A stretch of DNA of 12,598 nt. Source: Solirubrobacterales bacterium. Lineage in GTDB: Bacteria; Actinomycetota; Thermoleophilia; Solirubrobacterales; 70-9. Under the pieces are notes generated by a model, which had not been told where the DNA came from, did no database searches, and saw only the letters and a list, made by a program, of their open reading frames with translations. Where the stretch lies: positions 1 to 12,598 of the forward strand of contig JASLIG010000130.1 in NCBI GenBank assembly GCA_030152805.1, in the 5' to 3' direction. Position numbers and translations under genes: made by a program. Below are positions 3,397 to 12,364 of the stretch, one piece after another (within the stretch, counting starts at the first letter, position 1; each line of letters starts with the position of its first letter).

Positions 3397-6300
3397 GTGA
3401 AGGGGATCAGGCTCGTCGCGGCGCTCGTAGTCATGCTGCTTATTCTCGGCTCGGGCATTGCATTTGCCGAGCAGGACGACGGCGGTCAGAGCACCGACCC
3501 GATCCTCAGCTCGCCGCCCGCGGCCGACCCCGGCCCCGAAGTCATCGCCGACCGGACGGCGAACTCCCAGACGTTTCGCCTGCCCAGCGGCGAGCTTCAA
3601 ACACGTGTCTATGAGACTCCGATCAACTATCTCGACAACGAGGGTGAGTGGAAGCCGATCGACGAAAGCCTGGAAGAAGCCGCCAACGGCTCACTCGTAA
3701 ACGCCGACAATCGCTTCGAGCTGACCTTGCCCCAGCGCATGGGAAGCGGGGCGGTGCGCCTCACTGAAGACGGGCAATGGGTCTCCTACCGTCTCCTCGG
3801 TCAGGCAAGCGAAGCCGCCGAGGTGGAGGGCAACTCGGCAAGCTATGAAGCGAGCACGCCCGGCACCGAGTTCGACCTCGCGAGCCTTGCAACGGGGGTC
3901 AAGGAGCAGATAGAGCTGTCTAACCCTGCTCAGCCAAGCAGCTTTGACTTCGAGTTGGACGCATCGCAGGGCCTCACGCCCTCGCTTGAACCGGACGGCT
4001 CACTCCAGTTTCACGACGAAGAAGGGCAGCTGTTCTCGACCCTGCCGGCGCCCGTCGTCTCCGACATCTCCTCAGGCGGCGCGACCTCCTATGACGCGGT
4101 CGCCTACGACCTGCAGCCCGATGGGGAGGGCTGGCGTTTGACGCTCTCCGTCAAGCGCGATTGGCTCTCTGACTCTGAGCGCGTCTGGCCAGTGCGGATC
4201 GACCCGACCCTCACCCTCACCAGCCCGAGCCTCGATTGCAGCATCGGCAGCTTGCCGGCACCCGACGGTTGGGGCAAATGCGCCTCACCCAGCAATGTCC
4301 TCCTCTACGCCACCTTCAGCCAGACAGAAGGTCAAGCGCAGCGCTCGTTTCTGCGCTTCGACCTCAGCGCAATTCCCACCAACGCGTATGTCTCCTCGGC
4401 CACGGCCAGCCTTTATGCCCCCGCCGCGGCAGAAAACACGGCCGGGGTGGAAATGAAACGAGTGACGAAGCCCTGGACCTCGGCGCTCAACTGGCGCCGC
4501 TATGAATCAAACCCGATGGGAGGCCTCTGGGCGGCCCCCGGTGGGGACTACACCGCCGAAGGGGCCGACATCCTCACCGCCCAGCGCGGCTCCCAGGCGG
4601 GGTGGTGGGACTTCTCCTCGTCCTCGCTTCGCGAAGCGGTGGGGAAATGGGTCGCAAGCCCGGCTTCCAACCAAGGCCTAATAGTCAAGAACAGCAACGA
4701 GTCCAAAGCCGAATGCGAAGCGGACCCCGGCAAATGCGCACGTCGCTACGTCGCCTTCAACGCCAGCACCGCCGCGACCAATAAGCCCTCGATCTCGGTC
4801 AACTATTTCCAATCCACCCCTGGCGAAATGCTGAGCCCCCGCGAAGACGAAACCACCGCTCGGCGGTTGAAGCTGAAGGCCGGCTGGCCGGGCTCTGGCA
4901 TCACCGGGGTCACCTTCCAATACAGGCAGTTCTTCAGCCCGCCCTCCAGCGGCGAATTCAAAGCGATCCCCGCCAATCTGATCCGCGATGCCCAGGGCAA
5001 CCCGGTCTCCTGGCCCCTGGCCGTGAAAGGCAACGAAACACCGACCCTCTATTTCGATGCCGCCCACGCGACCGAATGGCTCACCGCCACCGGCGGCAAG
5101 GTCGAGGTCCGTGCCCTGCTCGAAGGCAGCGGCGGCGGCTACGTCCCCTCGGTCAAGGCAATCATCAACCCGACCGTGGGCGCCCCCCGTGACGCCACGA
5201 CGCAAGTGGGGCCTGGCAGCGTCGACCTTTTGACCGGCAACTTCACGGTGGCTCGCACAGACGTCTCGATCCCCGGCTTCGGATCAGCGCTCGAATTCGC
5301 CCGCAGCCACAGCTCGCGTGGTACCGCGACCACCCTCAACACCGGGGTCCTCGGCGCAGGCTGGACCCCCAGCGCTCCGGTCGAAGTGGCGGGTGGCGCC
5401 GAATGGCAGAAGGTGAGCGAGTTCCTCGCTTCGGCCGAAGAAAAAGAAGAAGGGCTAAGCGACTACGCCGTGCTCACCGATCTCGAAGGCTACGAATACA
5501 CCTTCGAAAAGGTCGGCGCGACTTACGTCTCTCCACCCGAACTCAGCGGCTGGGTCCTCGCTCGGGCGGACTCTACGCACTTCACCCTGACCGACTCCGA
5601 TGCCAACCGCACGACCTTCGAACAAAGCGCCGGGTCCAGCGACTTCCTGCCGGTCTCGGTGGCCCAGACCGGCAGCGGTGCCAACGCGACGACGATGGTC
5701 TACAAACTGGTCGGCGCCAACAGGCGCCTCAGCATGATGATCGCCCCCGCCGCCGCGGGCGTTAGCTGCACCGAGGCGAGCGCAGCGAGCACGCCTGGCT
5801 GTCGCAGCCTTGGCTTCACCTATGCCCCGGCGAGCAACTGGGGAGCGCCTTCGGGCTACGGCGATCGGCTCTCCGCGATCACCTATTACGGCCCATCGAA
5901 CGCGACCACGAACAGCCAGTGGGAAGTCGCCAGTTACGGCTATGACCCCAAAGGCAGGCTCATCGAAGAGTGGGACCCGCGGCTAGCGCCCCCCGGCCAG
6001 CCGAAAATCGGCGAGTCCTATGGCTATCGCAGCTCGCCGGCAACCGCGCCCGCCGAAGGCGAGCTCGCCTCGATCACGCCACCCGGACAGGAAGCATGGA
6101 CGCTCGAATACGCGCCCTCCGCGGGCGAGCCGAGCGACGCCGGTCGCCTGGTCAAGGTCAAGCGGCCGAGCCTCGCCAGCCCTTCGGTCGCCCAGACGAC
6201 GATCGTCTATGACGTGCCGCTGGGCGCCCCCTATGACATGAGCGCCGCCGCCGTGGGCCAATGGGGACAGCTAGATGTGCCCAGCGACGCGACGGCGATC

Positions 6301-9030
6301 TTCCCTCCCGACCAGGTTCCCTCAAGCCCACCCTCGAGCTATTTGCGCGCGAGCGTCTACTACCTCGACGGGGAAGGCCAGATGGTGAACACGGCCACTC
6401 CTTCGGTAGCTGGCAATTCGATCACCACCAGCGAAGCCGACGAACACGGCAATGTCACACGCGAACTGAGCGCACAGAACCGGCTTCGCGCCTTGGCGGC
6501 GGGGGCTGGATCGGTTGCCCGCTCCCACGAACTGGAGACCAAACGCAGCTTCTCAGCCGAGGGCACCGAGCTGCGCGAAGAATGGGGACCGATGCACCAG
6601 GTGCGCCTGGAATCGGGTTCGGTGGTCCAGGCCCGCCTGCATCGCAGCATCCTCTATGACCAGGGTGCCCCCGTGCCCCTGCCTGACACGCCGATGCCGC
6701 ACCTGCCGACCACCGAAACGAGCGGCGCCGCGATCGTCGGTCAGGGCACCGATGCCGACCAGCGCGTGAGCGAAACCAAATACAACTGGTCGCTCCGAAA
6801 GCCGACCGACACGACCCTCGACCCGGCGGGCCTCAAACTTCGCACCCACATCGAATACGACGCGAGCACCGGCCTGCCGACCGAACGGCGGTTGCCGGGT
6901 GAACCCAACGGCGGCGACGCCCACACGACCAAGACGATCTACTACAGCGCCGGGGAAAGCAGCGATCCCGATTGCGCCAACAAGGCCGGCTGGGCCAATC
7001 TGCCCTGCAAGACGATGCCGGCCAAACAGCCGGGCACGGCTGGGCTTCCGGTCCTGCCCGTGAGCCAAGTCAACGCCTACTCTCCGCTCGGAGCGCCGAC
7101 CAAAGCGACACAGACGGTAGGAAGCGGTCCCAGCGCGCCGACTCGCATCACCACTGCGACCTACGACGAAGCCGGGCGGCCTATCAGCCGCAAGATCGAA
7201 GGCGGCGGCACCAGCCTGGCTCCCACCGCGACCGTCTATGACAAAACGACCGGCCTGCCGATCGAACAGAAGCTGACCTGCGAAGTCAAATGCGAAGGCT
7301 TCGACAACCAGGCCGTAGTTACCGCCTACGACAAACTCGGCCGCGCGGTCCAATACACCGATGCGGACGGCAGCACCTCGAAAACGACCTACGATCTGCT
7401 GGGCCGCCCGGCGACGGTCTACGACGGCAAGGGCACCCAGACCTTTGGCTACGACGCGACCTCGGGGTTGCTGACGAAACTTGAAGATTCAGCGGCCGGC
7501 ACCTTCACTGCCGCCTATGACGCCGATGGCAACCTGACCGAACGGGGTCTGCCAAACGGCCTGGTGGCCAAAGCGACCTACGACGAAGCCGGCGCCCCGA
7601 CCAAACTCAGCTACACCAAGGTCACGAGCTGCACCGAAAAATGCACCTGGCTCGAAGAAAGCAACGAACGCTCGATCTACGGCCAGGTGCTCTCCCAAAC
7701 GAGTCTCGCCTCAAGTCAGCAGTATTCCTATGACAAGGCAGGAAGGCTGACGCTGGTCAAGGATACGCCGCAAGGTGGATCGTGCACCACTCGCCAGTAT
7801 TTCTTTGACGCCGACTCCAACCGCACGAAACTGACGACTCGCGCACCGGGAGTGGGTGGTGCCTGCGACACGACCTCAACGGGCAGCAGCGTCTCCTACG
7901 GCTATGACGCAGCCGACAGGCTGACCGACTCAGAAATCAGCTACGACAACTTCGGCAGGATCACCGGGCTGCCGGGCAAATACGCGGGTGGGAGCAAACT
8001 CACGACCAGCTTCTACTCAAACGAAATGCTCGCCAGCCAATCGCAAGCCGGCCTCACCAACAGCTACCAGCTCGACTCGACGGGGCGTGTCCGCCAGGTC
8101 GTGCAGACGGGCACGAAAACCGGCACTGAAATCTTCCACTACGCAATGGCGTCAGACTCGACGGCCTGGACCGAACGCGGCGGAACCTGGACGCGCAGCA
8201 TAGCCGGCATCGGCGGCGAGCTGGCGGCGATTCAGCCAAGCTCAGGCGAAGCCAGCCTCCAGCTCACGAATCTTCACGGCGACGTTGTGGCAACCGCTAG
8301 CCTCAGTCCAACGGCAACCAAACCTACAGCAACCCCTGAATTCGATGAGTTCGGCAACCCGAAGAAAGGAGCCGCCGGACGCTTCGGTTGGCTGGGGGGT
8401 AAGCAGCGGCGTACTGAACTTCCGTCGGGTGTGATTCAGATGGGCGTCCGTAGCTATGTGCCAGCACTGGGCCGCTTTATCTCGGTTGACCCGGTTTTGG
8501 GAGGCTCAGCAAATGCATATGACTACGCTGGCCAAGATCCGATAAATAACCTAGATTTGGGAGGTAATTGCTTCAAGAGAAGGCCTAGCGATCCTTGCGG
8601 GCCTGGAGGAAAAGCTGCAACGCCCCAGCAGCTAAGGCGGATTGCGCGCCGTGAAGCCAGGGCGGCCCGTTCGGAATATGCCATAGTGCGACCCAGGACC
8701 TGTACGGCGATTGCCTGCAAGGTGGGTTGGGGCGGCGGCAAAGGAAGCGACCCCGTGGGTGCTTTCATTGGAAAAATAGCCAGTGGTCTTGCGAACATGT
8801 TTATGAACCACCATCTTGCCAATGAACAGGCTGTCAATAACTTTATTGGGCACGAGATCGAGGGAGTAGGCCGCAGCTTGCGAGCCCAGGCAATTGCTTG
8901 CGGGGCGGCGGCGCTCGAAGGCTGGGCAGAAACATGGGAAATCCGAGCGTCCTATCCAGTCGGCGGTAAGCTAGCGTCTGCAGCGTATGCCGCTACTAGG
9001 TGCGCAATTGATGCCGCTTTCGCTAATTAG
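3397..9030 (+). CDS. Secreted RHS/YD-repeat protein with DNRLRE-type domain and unique C-terminal tip (candidate polymorphic toxin)
   Basis: 1877 residues from GTG 3397, with GGGGAGG six bases upstream. Residues 1-24 are a Sec signal peptide (KGIR, hydrophobic core, AFA before Glu25). About 270-470 is a DNRLRE-type beta domain (R-S-F-L-R-F-D-L, conserved Trp). At about 605 G-S-V-D-L-L-T-G-N-F opens the RHS N-terminal part. YD repeats run from about 849 to 1525 (Y-D-x2-G-R motifs). The RHS-associated core is about 1640-1723, with L-G-R-F-I-S-V-D-P-V and Y-D-Y-A-G-Q-D-P-I-N-N-L-D-L-G-G. The 154-residue tip (1724-1877) has six Cys and an HH-x20-H region and matches no toxin I know. In this family the repeats form a shell holding a cleaved toxic tip (known). 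Codons are strongly GC-ending until about 8300 and relaxed after it, pointing to tip exchange. Toxicity is inferred. Confidence 0.9.
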   Translation: MKGIRLVAALVVMLLILGSGIAFAEQDDGGQSTDPILSSPPAADPGPEVIADRTANSQTFRLPSGELQTRVYETPINYLDNEGEWKPIDESLEEAANGSLVNADNRFELTLPQRMGSGAVRLTEDGQWVSYRLLGQASEAAEVEGNSASYEASTPGTEFDLASLATGVKEQIELSNPAQPSSFDFELDASQGLTPSLEPDGSLQFHDEEGQLFSTLPAPVVSDISSGGATSYDAVAYDLQPDGEGWRLTLSVKRDWLSDSERVWPVRIDPTLTLTSPSLDCSIGSLPAPDGWGKCASPSNVLLYATFSQTEGQAQRSFLRFDLSAIPTNAYVSSATASLYAPAAAENTAGVEMKRVTKPWTSALNWRRYESNPMGGLWAAPGGDYTAEGADILTAQRGSQAGWWDFSSSSLREAVGKWVASPASNQGLIVKNSNESKAECEADPGKCARRYVAFNASTAATNKPSISVNYFQSTPGEMLSPREDETTARRLKLKAGWPGSGITGVTFQYRQFFSPPSSGEFKAIPANLIRDAQGNPVSWPLAVKGNETPTLYFDAAHATEWLTATGGKVEVRALLEGSGGGYVPSVKAIINPTVGAPRDATTQVGPGSVDLLTGNFTVARTDVSIPGFGSALEFARSHSSRGTATTLNTGVLGAGWTPSAPVEVAGGAEWQKVSEFLASAEEKEEGLSDYAVLTDLEGYEYTFEKVGATYVSPPELSGWVLARADSTHFTLTDSDANRTTFEQSAGSSDFLPVSVAQTGSGANATTMVYKLVGANRRLSMMIAPAAAGVSCTEASAASTPGCRSLGFTYAPASNWGAPSGYGDRLSAITYYGPSNATTNSQWEVASYGYDPKGRLIEEWDPRLAPPGQPKIGESYGYRSSPATAPAEGELASITPPGQEAWTLEYAPSAGEPSDAGRLVKVKRPSLASPSVAQTTIVYDVPLGAPYDMSAAAVGQWGQLDVPSDATAIFPPDQVPSSPPSSYLRASVYYLDGEGQMVNTATPSVAGNSITTSEADEHGNVTRELSAQNRLRALAAGAGSVARSHELETKRSFSAEGTELREEWGPMHQVRLESGSVVQARLHRSILYDQGAPVPLPDTPMPHLPTTETSGAAIVGQGTDADQRVSETKYNWSLRKPTDTTLDPAGLKLRTHIEYDASTGLPTERRLPGEPNGGDAHTTKTIYYSAGESSDPDCANKAGWANLPCKTMPAKQPGTAGLPVLPVSQVNAYSPLGAPTKATQTVGSGPSAPTRITTATYDEAGRPISRKIEGGGTSLAPTATVYDKTTGLPIEQKLTCEVKCEGFDNQAVVTAYDKLGRAVQYTDADGSTSKTTYDLLGRPATVYDGKGTQTFGYDATSGLLTKLEDSAAGTFTAAYDADGNLTERGLPNGLVAKATYDEAGAPTKLSYTKVTSCTEKCTWLEESNERSIYGQVLSQTSLASSQQYSYDKAGRLTLVKDTPQGGSCTTRQYFFDADSNRTKLTTRAPGVGGACDTTSTGSSVSYGYDAADRLTDSEISYDNFGRITGLPGKYAGGSKLTTSFYSNEMLASQSQAGLTNSYQLDSTGRVRQVVQTGTKTGTEIFHYAMASDSTAWTERGGTWTRSIAGIGGELAAIQPSSGEASLQLTNLHGDVVATASLSPTATKPTATPEFDEFGNPKKGAAGRFGWLGGKQRRTELPSGVIQMGVRSYVPALGRFISVDPVLGGSANAYDYAGQDPINNLDLGGNCFKRRPSDPCGPGGKAATPQQLRRIARREARAARSEYAIVRPRTCTAIACKVGWGGGKGSDPVGAFIGKIASGLANMFMNHHLANEQAVNNFIGHEIEGVGRSLRAQAIACGAAALEGWAETWEIRASYPVGGKLASAAYAATRCAIDAAFAN

Positions 9031-9045
9031 CAAAGGGGCATCAGC

Positions 9046-9051
9046 TAGACT
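9046..9051 (+). promoter_or_regulatory. Candidate -10 box for a leaderless transcript
   Basis: TAGACT ends six bases before the GTG at 9058, the spacing and sequence typical of actinobacterial leaderless promoters. No clear -35 box is seen. It lies just after the RHS stop and would allow the downstream membrane protein to be made without RHS expression, as an immunity gene needs. Confidence 0.35.
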
Positions 9052-9057
9052 ATTCCC

Positions 9058-9765
9058 GTGCCTCGACTAACGAGCTCACCGTCTGCTATTTGGTCTTTGC
9101 GAGCGGTTTCCGCTGCCGCCTTGGTTCGGTCATTCATTCCATTTTTTGGCGCGCCAAGTCTCGCCAAGGCTGTCGGAATTGGTATAGCAGTGGCTTTGGT
9201 CTGGCTTCTATTGCGGGGCAGCAGAACCGCCTGGCTTGTACTGCTCGTTGGAGCTATTGCTGATGTTGTGGTGTCGCTTGTCTCTGGCGGGGAATATTGG
9301 ACGCTAGCGTGCGGCGTTGTTATGACGTGTGGCCTGGCCATGCCGGCTTCGGCTCAATATGTATGGCGTCGGCGGGGCCACACCGGCCCAAGAAACGGAA
9401 AGCTAGGACGACTCCAAGTTATAACGAAGGGCCAGAATGCAGCTCTTACGGCACTGGTGCGAGTTGCTGGATGGGAAGGGGTTCAAGAAAGAAAGCAAGA
9501 CGAAAAGGCGCGAAGCTATTCCACGCTACTTTGGCGTCTTGGTGTCGCATGGGTGGTATTGCTTCTGCTTGGCGGCGGGATAAATAATTGGCAGCATGGT
9601 GCAGGGCATGGCAGCGTAATAGTTACTCTATTGGCAGATGCTACGGGCATTTTCACTGTGCTAGCCCTAGTTGGATTTATTGTTACCGCGCTGATAGCAC
9701 TGTACAGTCGCATGGGGGCGCAAAACATCGCGCGTCGTAACGTAAAGACATCTAAAGGTGACTGA
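9058..9765 (+). CDS. Multi-pass membrane protein, candidate immunity protein for the RHS tip
   Basis: 235 residues from GTG 9058, starting 27 bases after the RHS stop on the same strand. About five hydrophobic segments are seen: residues 35-53, 57-76, 80-100, 156-174 and 187-216. Between the third and fourth lies a basic loop (about 103-155, with RRRGH and QERKQDEK) likely facing the cytoplasm. The C-terminus is basic. No Shine-Dalgarno fits, but a TAGACT box suggests a leaderless start. Codon use is as relaxed as in the RHS tip and unlike the RHS body, so tip and membrane protein probably arrived together. In polymorphic toxin loci the gene right after the toxin is usually the immunity gene (known); that this is one, and that the toxin acts at the membrane, is inference. 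No named family is recognised. Confidence 0.65.
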   Translation: MPRLTSSPSAIWSLRAVSAAALVRSFIPFFGAPSLAKAVGIGIAVALVWLLLRGSRTAWLVLLVGAIADVVVSLVSGGEYWTLACGVVMTCGLAMPASAQYVWRRRGHTGPRNGKLGRLQVITKGQNAALTALVRVAGWEGVQERKQDEKARSYSTLLWRLGVAWVVLLLLGGGINNWQHGAGHGSVIVTLLADATGIFTVLALVGFIVTALIALYSRMGAQNIARRNVKTSKGD

Positions 9766-9819
9766 GGCTCTTTGTGGTGGGGCGCGGCGCATCCTAGTCA
9801 CGAGAGTGAACAAAAGTTG

Positions 9820-10034
9820 AATAAGGCATCGAACGCCGTAATTGGCATTTTCAGCAAGGCGCGCGGGACCGCAGCAAGGAGCCATAGGAGCAGCAGGGAC
9901 TGCCGCCTCGGGGTCGGAAGGGCGCTAATACTGACTGGGACGATGACGAAAGGCGTTCGGCGCGATGCTCCAAGGATTTGGAGCTCAAGAGGGGTCGTAT
10001 TGCTCTTAGGGCAAGGTGCGTAAAGCTGGGCTGA
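9820..10034 (+). pseudogene. Broken coding remnant, perhaps a displaced RHS tip
   Basis: No single convincing frame covers 9766-10069, but coding-like stretches follow each other in three frames. They are LNKASNAVIGIFSKA (from 9820), then GAIGAAGTAASGSEGR, then from about 9913 KGANTDWDDDERR and a Cys-containing end RALRARCVKLG-like, closing at TGA 10032-10034. The final frame is open for 48 codons (9888-10034). Gly/Ala-rich stretches followed by a charged Cys-bearing end are common in RHS C-terminal tips, so this may be an older tip left behind after exchange. It could equally be unrelated debris or chance open frames. Confidence 0.25.
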
Positions 10035-10069
10035 ACCAGGGTCCGAAAAAGCCTTATGCTCCAAGAAGA

Positions 10070-10195
10070 ATGATCGATCTCTTATTGGCAGCCGCGGGGG
10101 TGGCCATCATCCTTGCGGAGCTCTTTATATGGGACGCCGGAATCCTGTGGCATGAGCCAAAACGTGACCGGCGCAACTTTCCGCCTCCCCGATGA
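10070..10195 (+). CDS. Small single-helix membrane protein (41 residues)
   Basis: ATG 10070 to TGA 10193-10195. The N-terminal 25 or so residues (MIDLLLAAAGVAIILAELF and on) form one hydrophobic helix, followed by a basic tail (HEPKRDRRNFPPPR) probably in the cytoplasm. TATGCT at 10055-10060 with CTGAAC at 10031-10036 (18-base gap) could be its promoter; AAGAAG just before the ATG is a weak ribosome-binding site. The stop overlaps ATG 10192 of the next frame by ATGA, which suggests coupling if that start is used. Its place after a possible old RHS tip makes it a candidate orphan immunity-type or accessory membrane peptide, but there is no direct evidence of function. It may also be a chance frame. 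Confidence 0.4.
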   Translation: MIDLLLAAAGVAIILAELFIWDAGILWHEPKRDRRNFPPPR

Positions 10196-10266
10196 ATCGG
10201 GCGATGCGCATCTATCAGGGTCATTCTTTCGGCGTTTCCGAATTTCGGCACAGGTTGCTTTTCTTG

Positions 10267-11169
10267 ATGCGCCGTCTCATCATCCCTATTGCAGGCTTGC
10301 TGATCTTTGCCGCTTGTCCTGGAGTGTGTTTTGCGAGTGACTCGGCGTCGAGTGTCAGCTTTGATGGGCCTGAAGCACAGGCTGAGTTCTCACGGAAAGC
10401 AAGTAATGGCTATTCGATTCTCTTTGAAATAAATCGGGGAAAGGCCAGCCTCACAGCGCGGGGCGACGAAGGAAGGGTGATCTACAGGGGCAACGGTTCG
10501 TTCGTGGATGGGCGTATTCAGTTCAGCCTTGGGAAGCTTGGCAAGATCAACGCCCGATTCAAGCCAGATGGATCGGTTGATCGCATACGGCCACCTAAGT
10601 CCTGCAAAGGCCGCGAGCAGCCGGTACGTAGTGGAGCCTTTGTCGGGTCGATCAAATTTCGTGGCGAGAATGGCTACACGCGACTCAACGCACATCGGGT
10701 GCACGGTACTATGGCTCCTCCACGCTCATGGAAATGTCCGGATACCCCTGATAGGCATCCCGGGAACGCCGCCAATCTGCCAGCCGCTCTAGGCGCCTTT
10801 ACGCCGCACAGGCATGTCGTTTTTATTGCCATTGGCGGTTCCGAGCTTCTTCCGCTTCGATTCTTCATTGCTGGAACGTCGGAGCGACAGGGAGCATTGC
10901 GCATTAGTCGATCGGCATTGGTTGAAGGTAAGCCAGCGAGCTTTGAAGTCTCGGGGGATCTCAGCTCCGCGACAGTGAGCCCTCCCAAACCCTTTGCTGG
11001 CACCGCCTCCTTCCAACGCAACGCGGATGGTTCGACAGAATGGTCTGGGACGCTGAGCGTTGATCTTCCGGGGATCGAAAGCACTGCCCTCACCGGCCCG
11101 ACCTTTACGGCCGACCTCGCGAAACCGAGAACTGAGGAGGAATTCTCAGAATTGCTTGGCTTGAGTTAG
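10267..11169 (+). CDS. Secreted protein or lipoprotein of unknown function
   Basis: From ATG 10267 the product begins MRRLIIPIAGLLIFAAC, a classic export signal. Cleavage could fall at CFA before Ser as a secreted protein, or at the Cys in FAAC as a lipoprotein, although Phe is unusual in a lipobox. The frame is open from ATG 10192 (25 residues more), which overlaps the preceding small ORF by ATGA; I prefer 10267 because signal peptides have short basic starts, but neither start has a clear ribosome-binding site. The mature part, about 275 residues, looks beta-rich. A central block has FKPDGSVDRIRPP, a C-K-G-R, G-A-F-V-G-S-I-K-F-R-G-E-N-G-Y-T and W-K-C, with Cys residues that may pair. I recall this block from many unnamed exported proteins of Solirubrobacterales; no activity is known to me. 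Confidence 0.7.
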   Translation: MRRLIIPIAGLLIFAACPGVCFASDSASSVSFDGPEAQAEFSRKASNGYSILFEINRGKASLTARGDEGRVIYRGNGSFVDGRIQFSLGKLGKINARFKPDGSVDRIRPPKSCKGREQPVRSGAFVGSIKFRGENGYTRLNAHRVHGTMAPPRSWKCPDTPDRHPGNAANLPAALGAFTPHRHVVFIAIGGSELLPLRFFIAGTSERQGALRISRSALVEGKPASFEVSGDLSSATVSPPKPFAGTASFQRNADGSTEWSGTLSVDLPGIESTALTGPTFTADLAKPRTEEEFSELLGLS

Positions 11170-11564
11170 TCGAGGCTCAGCCGCCGTCAAATTTGAAAGC
11201 TGGCGCCGATTGTTTCGAGACATTTGTCCCCGACTCCGCCGATCCGGGCCGAACTCAGCCAAACTGCCTGGACTCAGCAGGCACGAATCGACCGCAAACG
11301 GCTTGCTAGAGGCAATTCTGCTGGCGGAGCGCCGTCCCGTCGGATATCCTTGAGATCGCGATGAGCCTGGAGATGAAGGCTCTGCCGCTCTCACGCGGAG
11401 GGAACACTGGCTGGGCGCAGCCCGCGCCGCTTCCGCTCTTTCGTCAAGGGAGCGCCTTGGGGCTGGTCCGCGGGTGCTTGCAAATCGTGGAAGCGGGAGG
11501 GAGTCGCCACCCGGGCGTCCGAATTAGCTCCCGACCTGCATTCGTATGCTCATCACGCTTACGC
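11170..11564. other. Gene-free stretch
   Basis: About 400 bases in which I see no supported gene, RNA or clear terminator. Open frames occur on both strands (for example plus 11361-11693 and minus 11146-11394) but have random-looking residues, no ribosome-binding site, and overlap the flanking genes. Confidence 0.5.
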
Positions 11565-11593
11565 TTGGCGGCGCTGACTCCTGAGATACTGAT
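11565..11593 (+). promoter_or_regulatory. Candidate promoter of a leaderless gene
   Basis: TTGGCG at 11565-11570 and TACTGA(T) at 11587-11593, 16 bases apart, fit a sigma-70-type -35/-10 pair. Transcription would start about where the ATG at 11600 begins, and no ribosome-binding site precedes that ATG, so a leaderless mRNA is likely. Confidence 0.4.
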
Positions 11594-11599
11594 CGGCCA

Positions 11600-12286
11600 A
11601 TGCGTACTTATCTATATATCTCTGACTCGAAGGTTGCCCAATTTGTCGGTCAGTTGGGCAAGGATCGAAAGACGAAGCTGGCGGCGAAGCTAGGTGTGGC
11701 CGTCGGGGTGCTCACCGCCGGAGTTTCCGCGGAGGCGGAGTGGAAGGATAACCGCATGACGCTGCTCGAAGCCGCCGAGAAGCTCGTTCGCGATGAGGAA
11801 CCGATCGGTCCGCTCGACTCCGATTACCCCTGGATCGAAGGGACTGCGGACGTCGTCGGCGAGACCTTCGAGGATGAGTGCGGAGGCACCGATCTTCTCT
11901 TTTACTTCACGCCCGATCAAAATCATTTCCTTGGTCTCGCGGGCTCCGCCCATAACGTAATCGGCGCGACCCCGTCCTCGACCGCCAACTACTCCGTCTC
12001 ACATCTGCCCGACTTGCTGAAAGCGCTTGAAAATGTCACTGACGGCAAGGTGCTCCTAAGCGGGAAGCCATATACGTCGATCGCCAGGCACCTCAGCAGC
12101 GGGATACACGTAAATCCCGGCGACCCCCCGGAGTGGCCTTCCATATTCTCCTATATCTCCAATCAATTCGAGAATCGCCCACGCCAACGGGTCAACTATC
12201 TCGCACGTCGACTGACCCCCCCATGGGTGGGGAGCGACGGACGGCAATACACCCTCGCCACGCCGCTCTACTTGACGCTCGCATAG
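11600..12286 (+). CDS. DUF7019 / SAVMC3_10250-like protein of unknown function
   Basis: 228 residues. The opening MRTYLYISDSKV is the feature I associate with the actinobacterial SAVMC3_10250 (DUF7019) group, whose members begin almost identically; this is recall, not a search. The rest includes a short Gly/Ala-rich hydrophobic stretch (about 32-46, GVAVGVLTAGVSAEAEW), an acidic helix, a beta-like block (T-D-L-L-F-Y-F-T-P-D-Q-N-H-F-L-G-L-A-G-S) resembling the middle of that group, and a C-terminus with RVNYLARRLTPPW. No catalytic motif is seen and no export signal precedes it, so it is probably cytoplasmic. Codon use returns to strong GC bias, unlike the genes between 8300 and 11169, which suggests it belongs to the resident chromosome. 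The start is the first ATG after a good promoter-like pair. Confidence 0.65.
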   Translation: MRTYLYISDSKVAQFVGQLGKDRKTKLAAKLGVAVGVLTAGVSAEAEWKDNRMTLLEAAEKLVRDEEPIGPLDSDYPWIEGTADVVGETFEDECGGTDLLFYFTPDQNHFLGLAGSAHNVIGATPSSTANYSVSHLPDLLKALENVTDGKVLLSGKPYTSIARHLSSGIHVNPGDPPEWPSIFSYISNQFENRPRQRVNYLARRLTPPWVGSDGRQYTLATPLYLTLA

Positions 12287-12364
12287 CCCTCCGATGCGGG
12301 CATCTCCGGCACCGCAACCGAGACGCTCGCAACCACGCGAGAGGAGTTGTGTCAGGATCGCCGC

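Noticed and set aside
6553..7353. Long minus-strand frame inside the RHS gene (266 codons)
   Set aside because: A shadow of the GC-rich, codon-biased RHS reading frame; its residues show no domain.
9798..10064. Minus-strand 88-codon frame
   Set aside because: No ribosome-binding site, no domain, and it overlaps the decayed coding remnant on the other strand.
11361..11693. Plus-strand 110-codon frame before the DUF7019-like gene
   Set aside because: Overlaps that gene out of frame, has no ribosome-binding site, and its residues look random.
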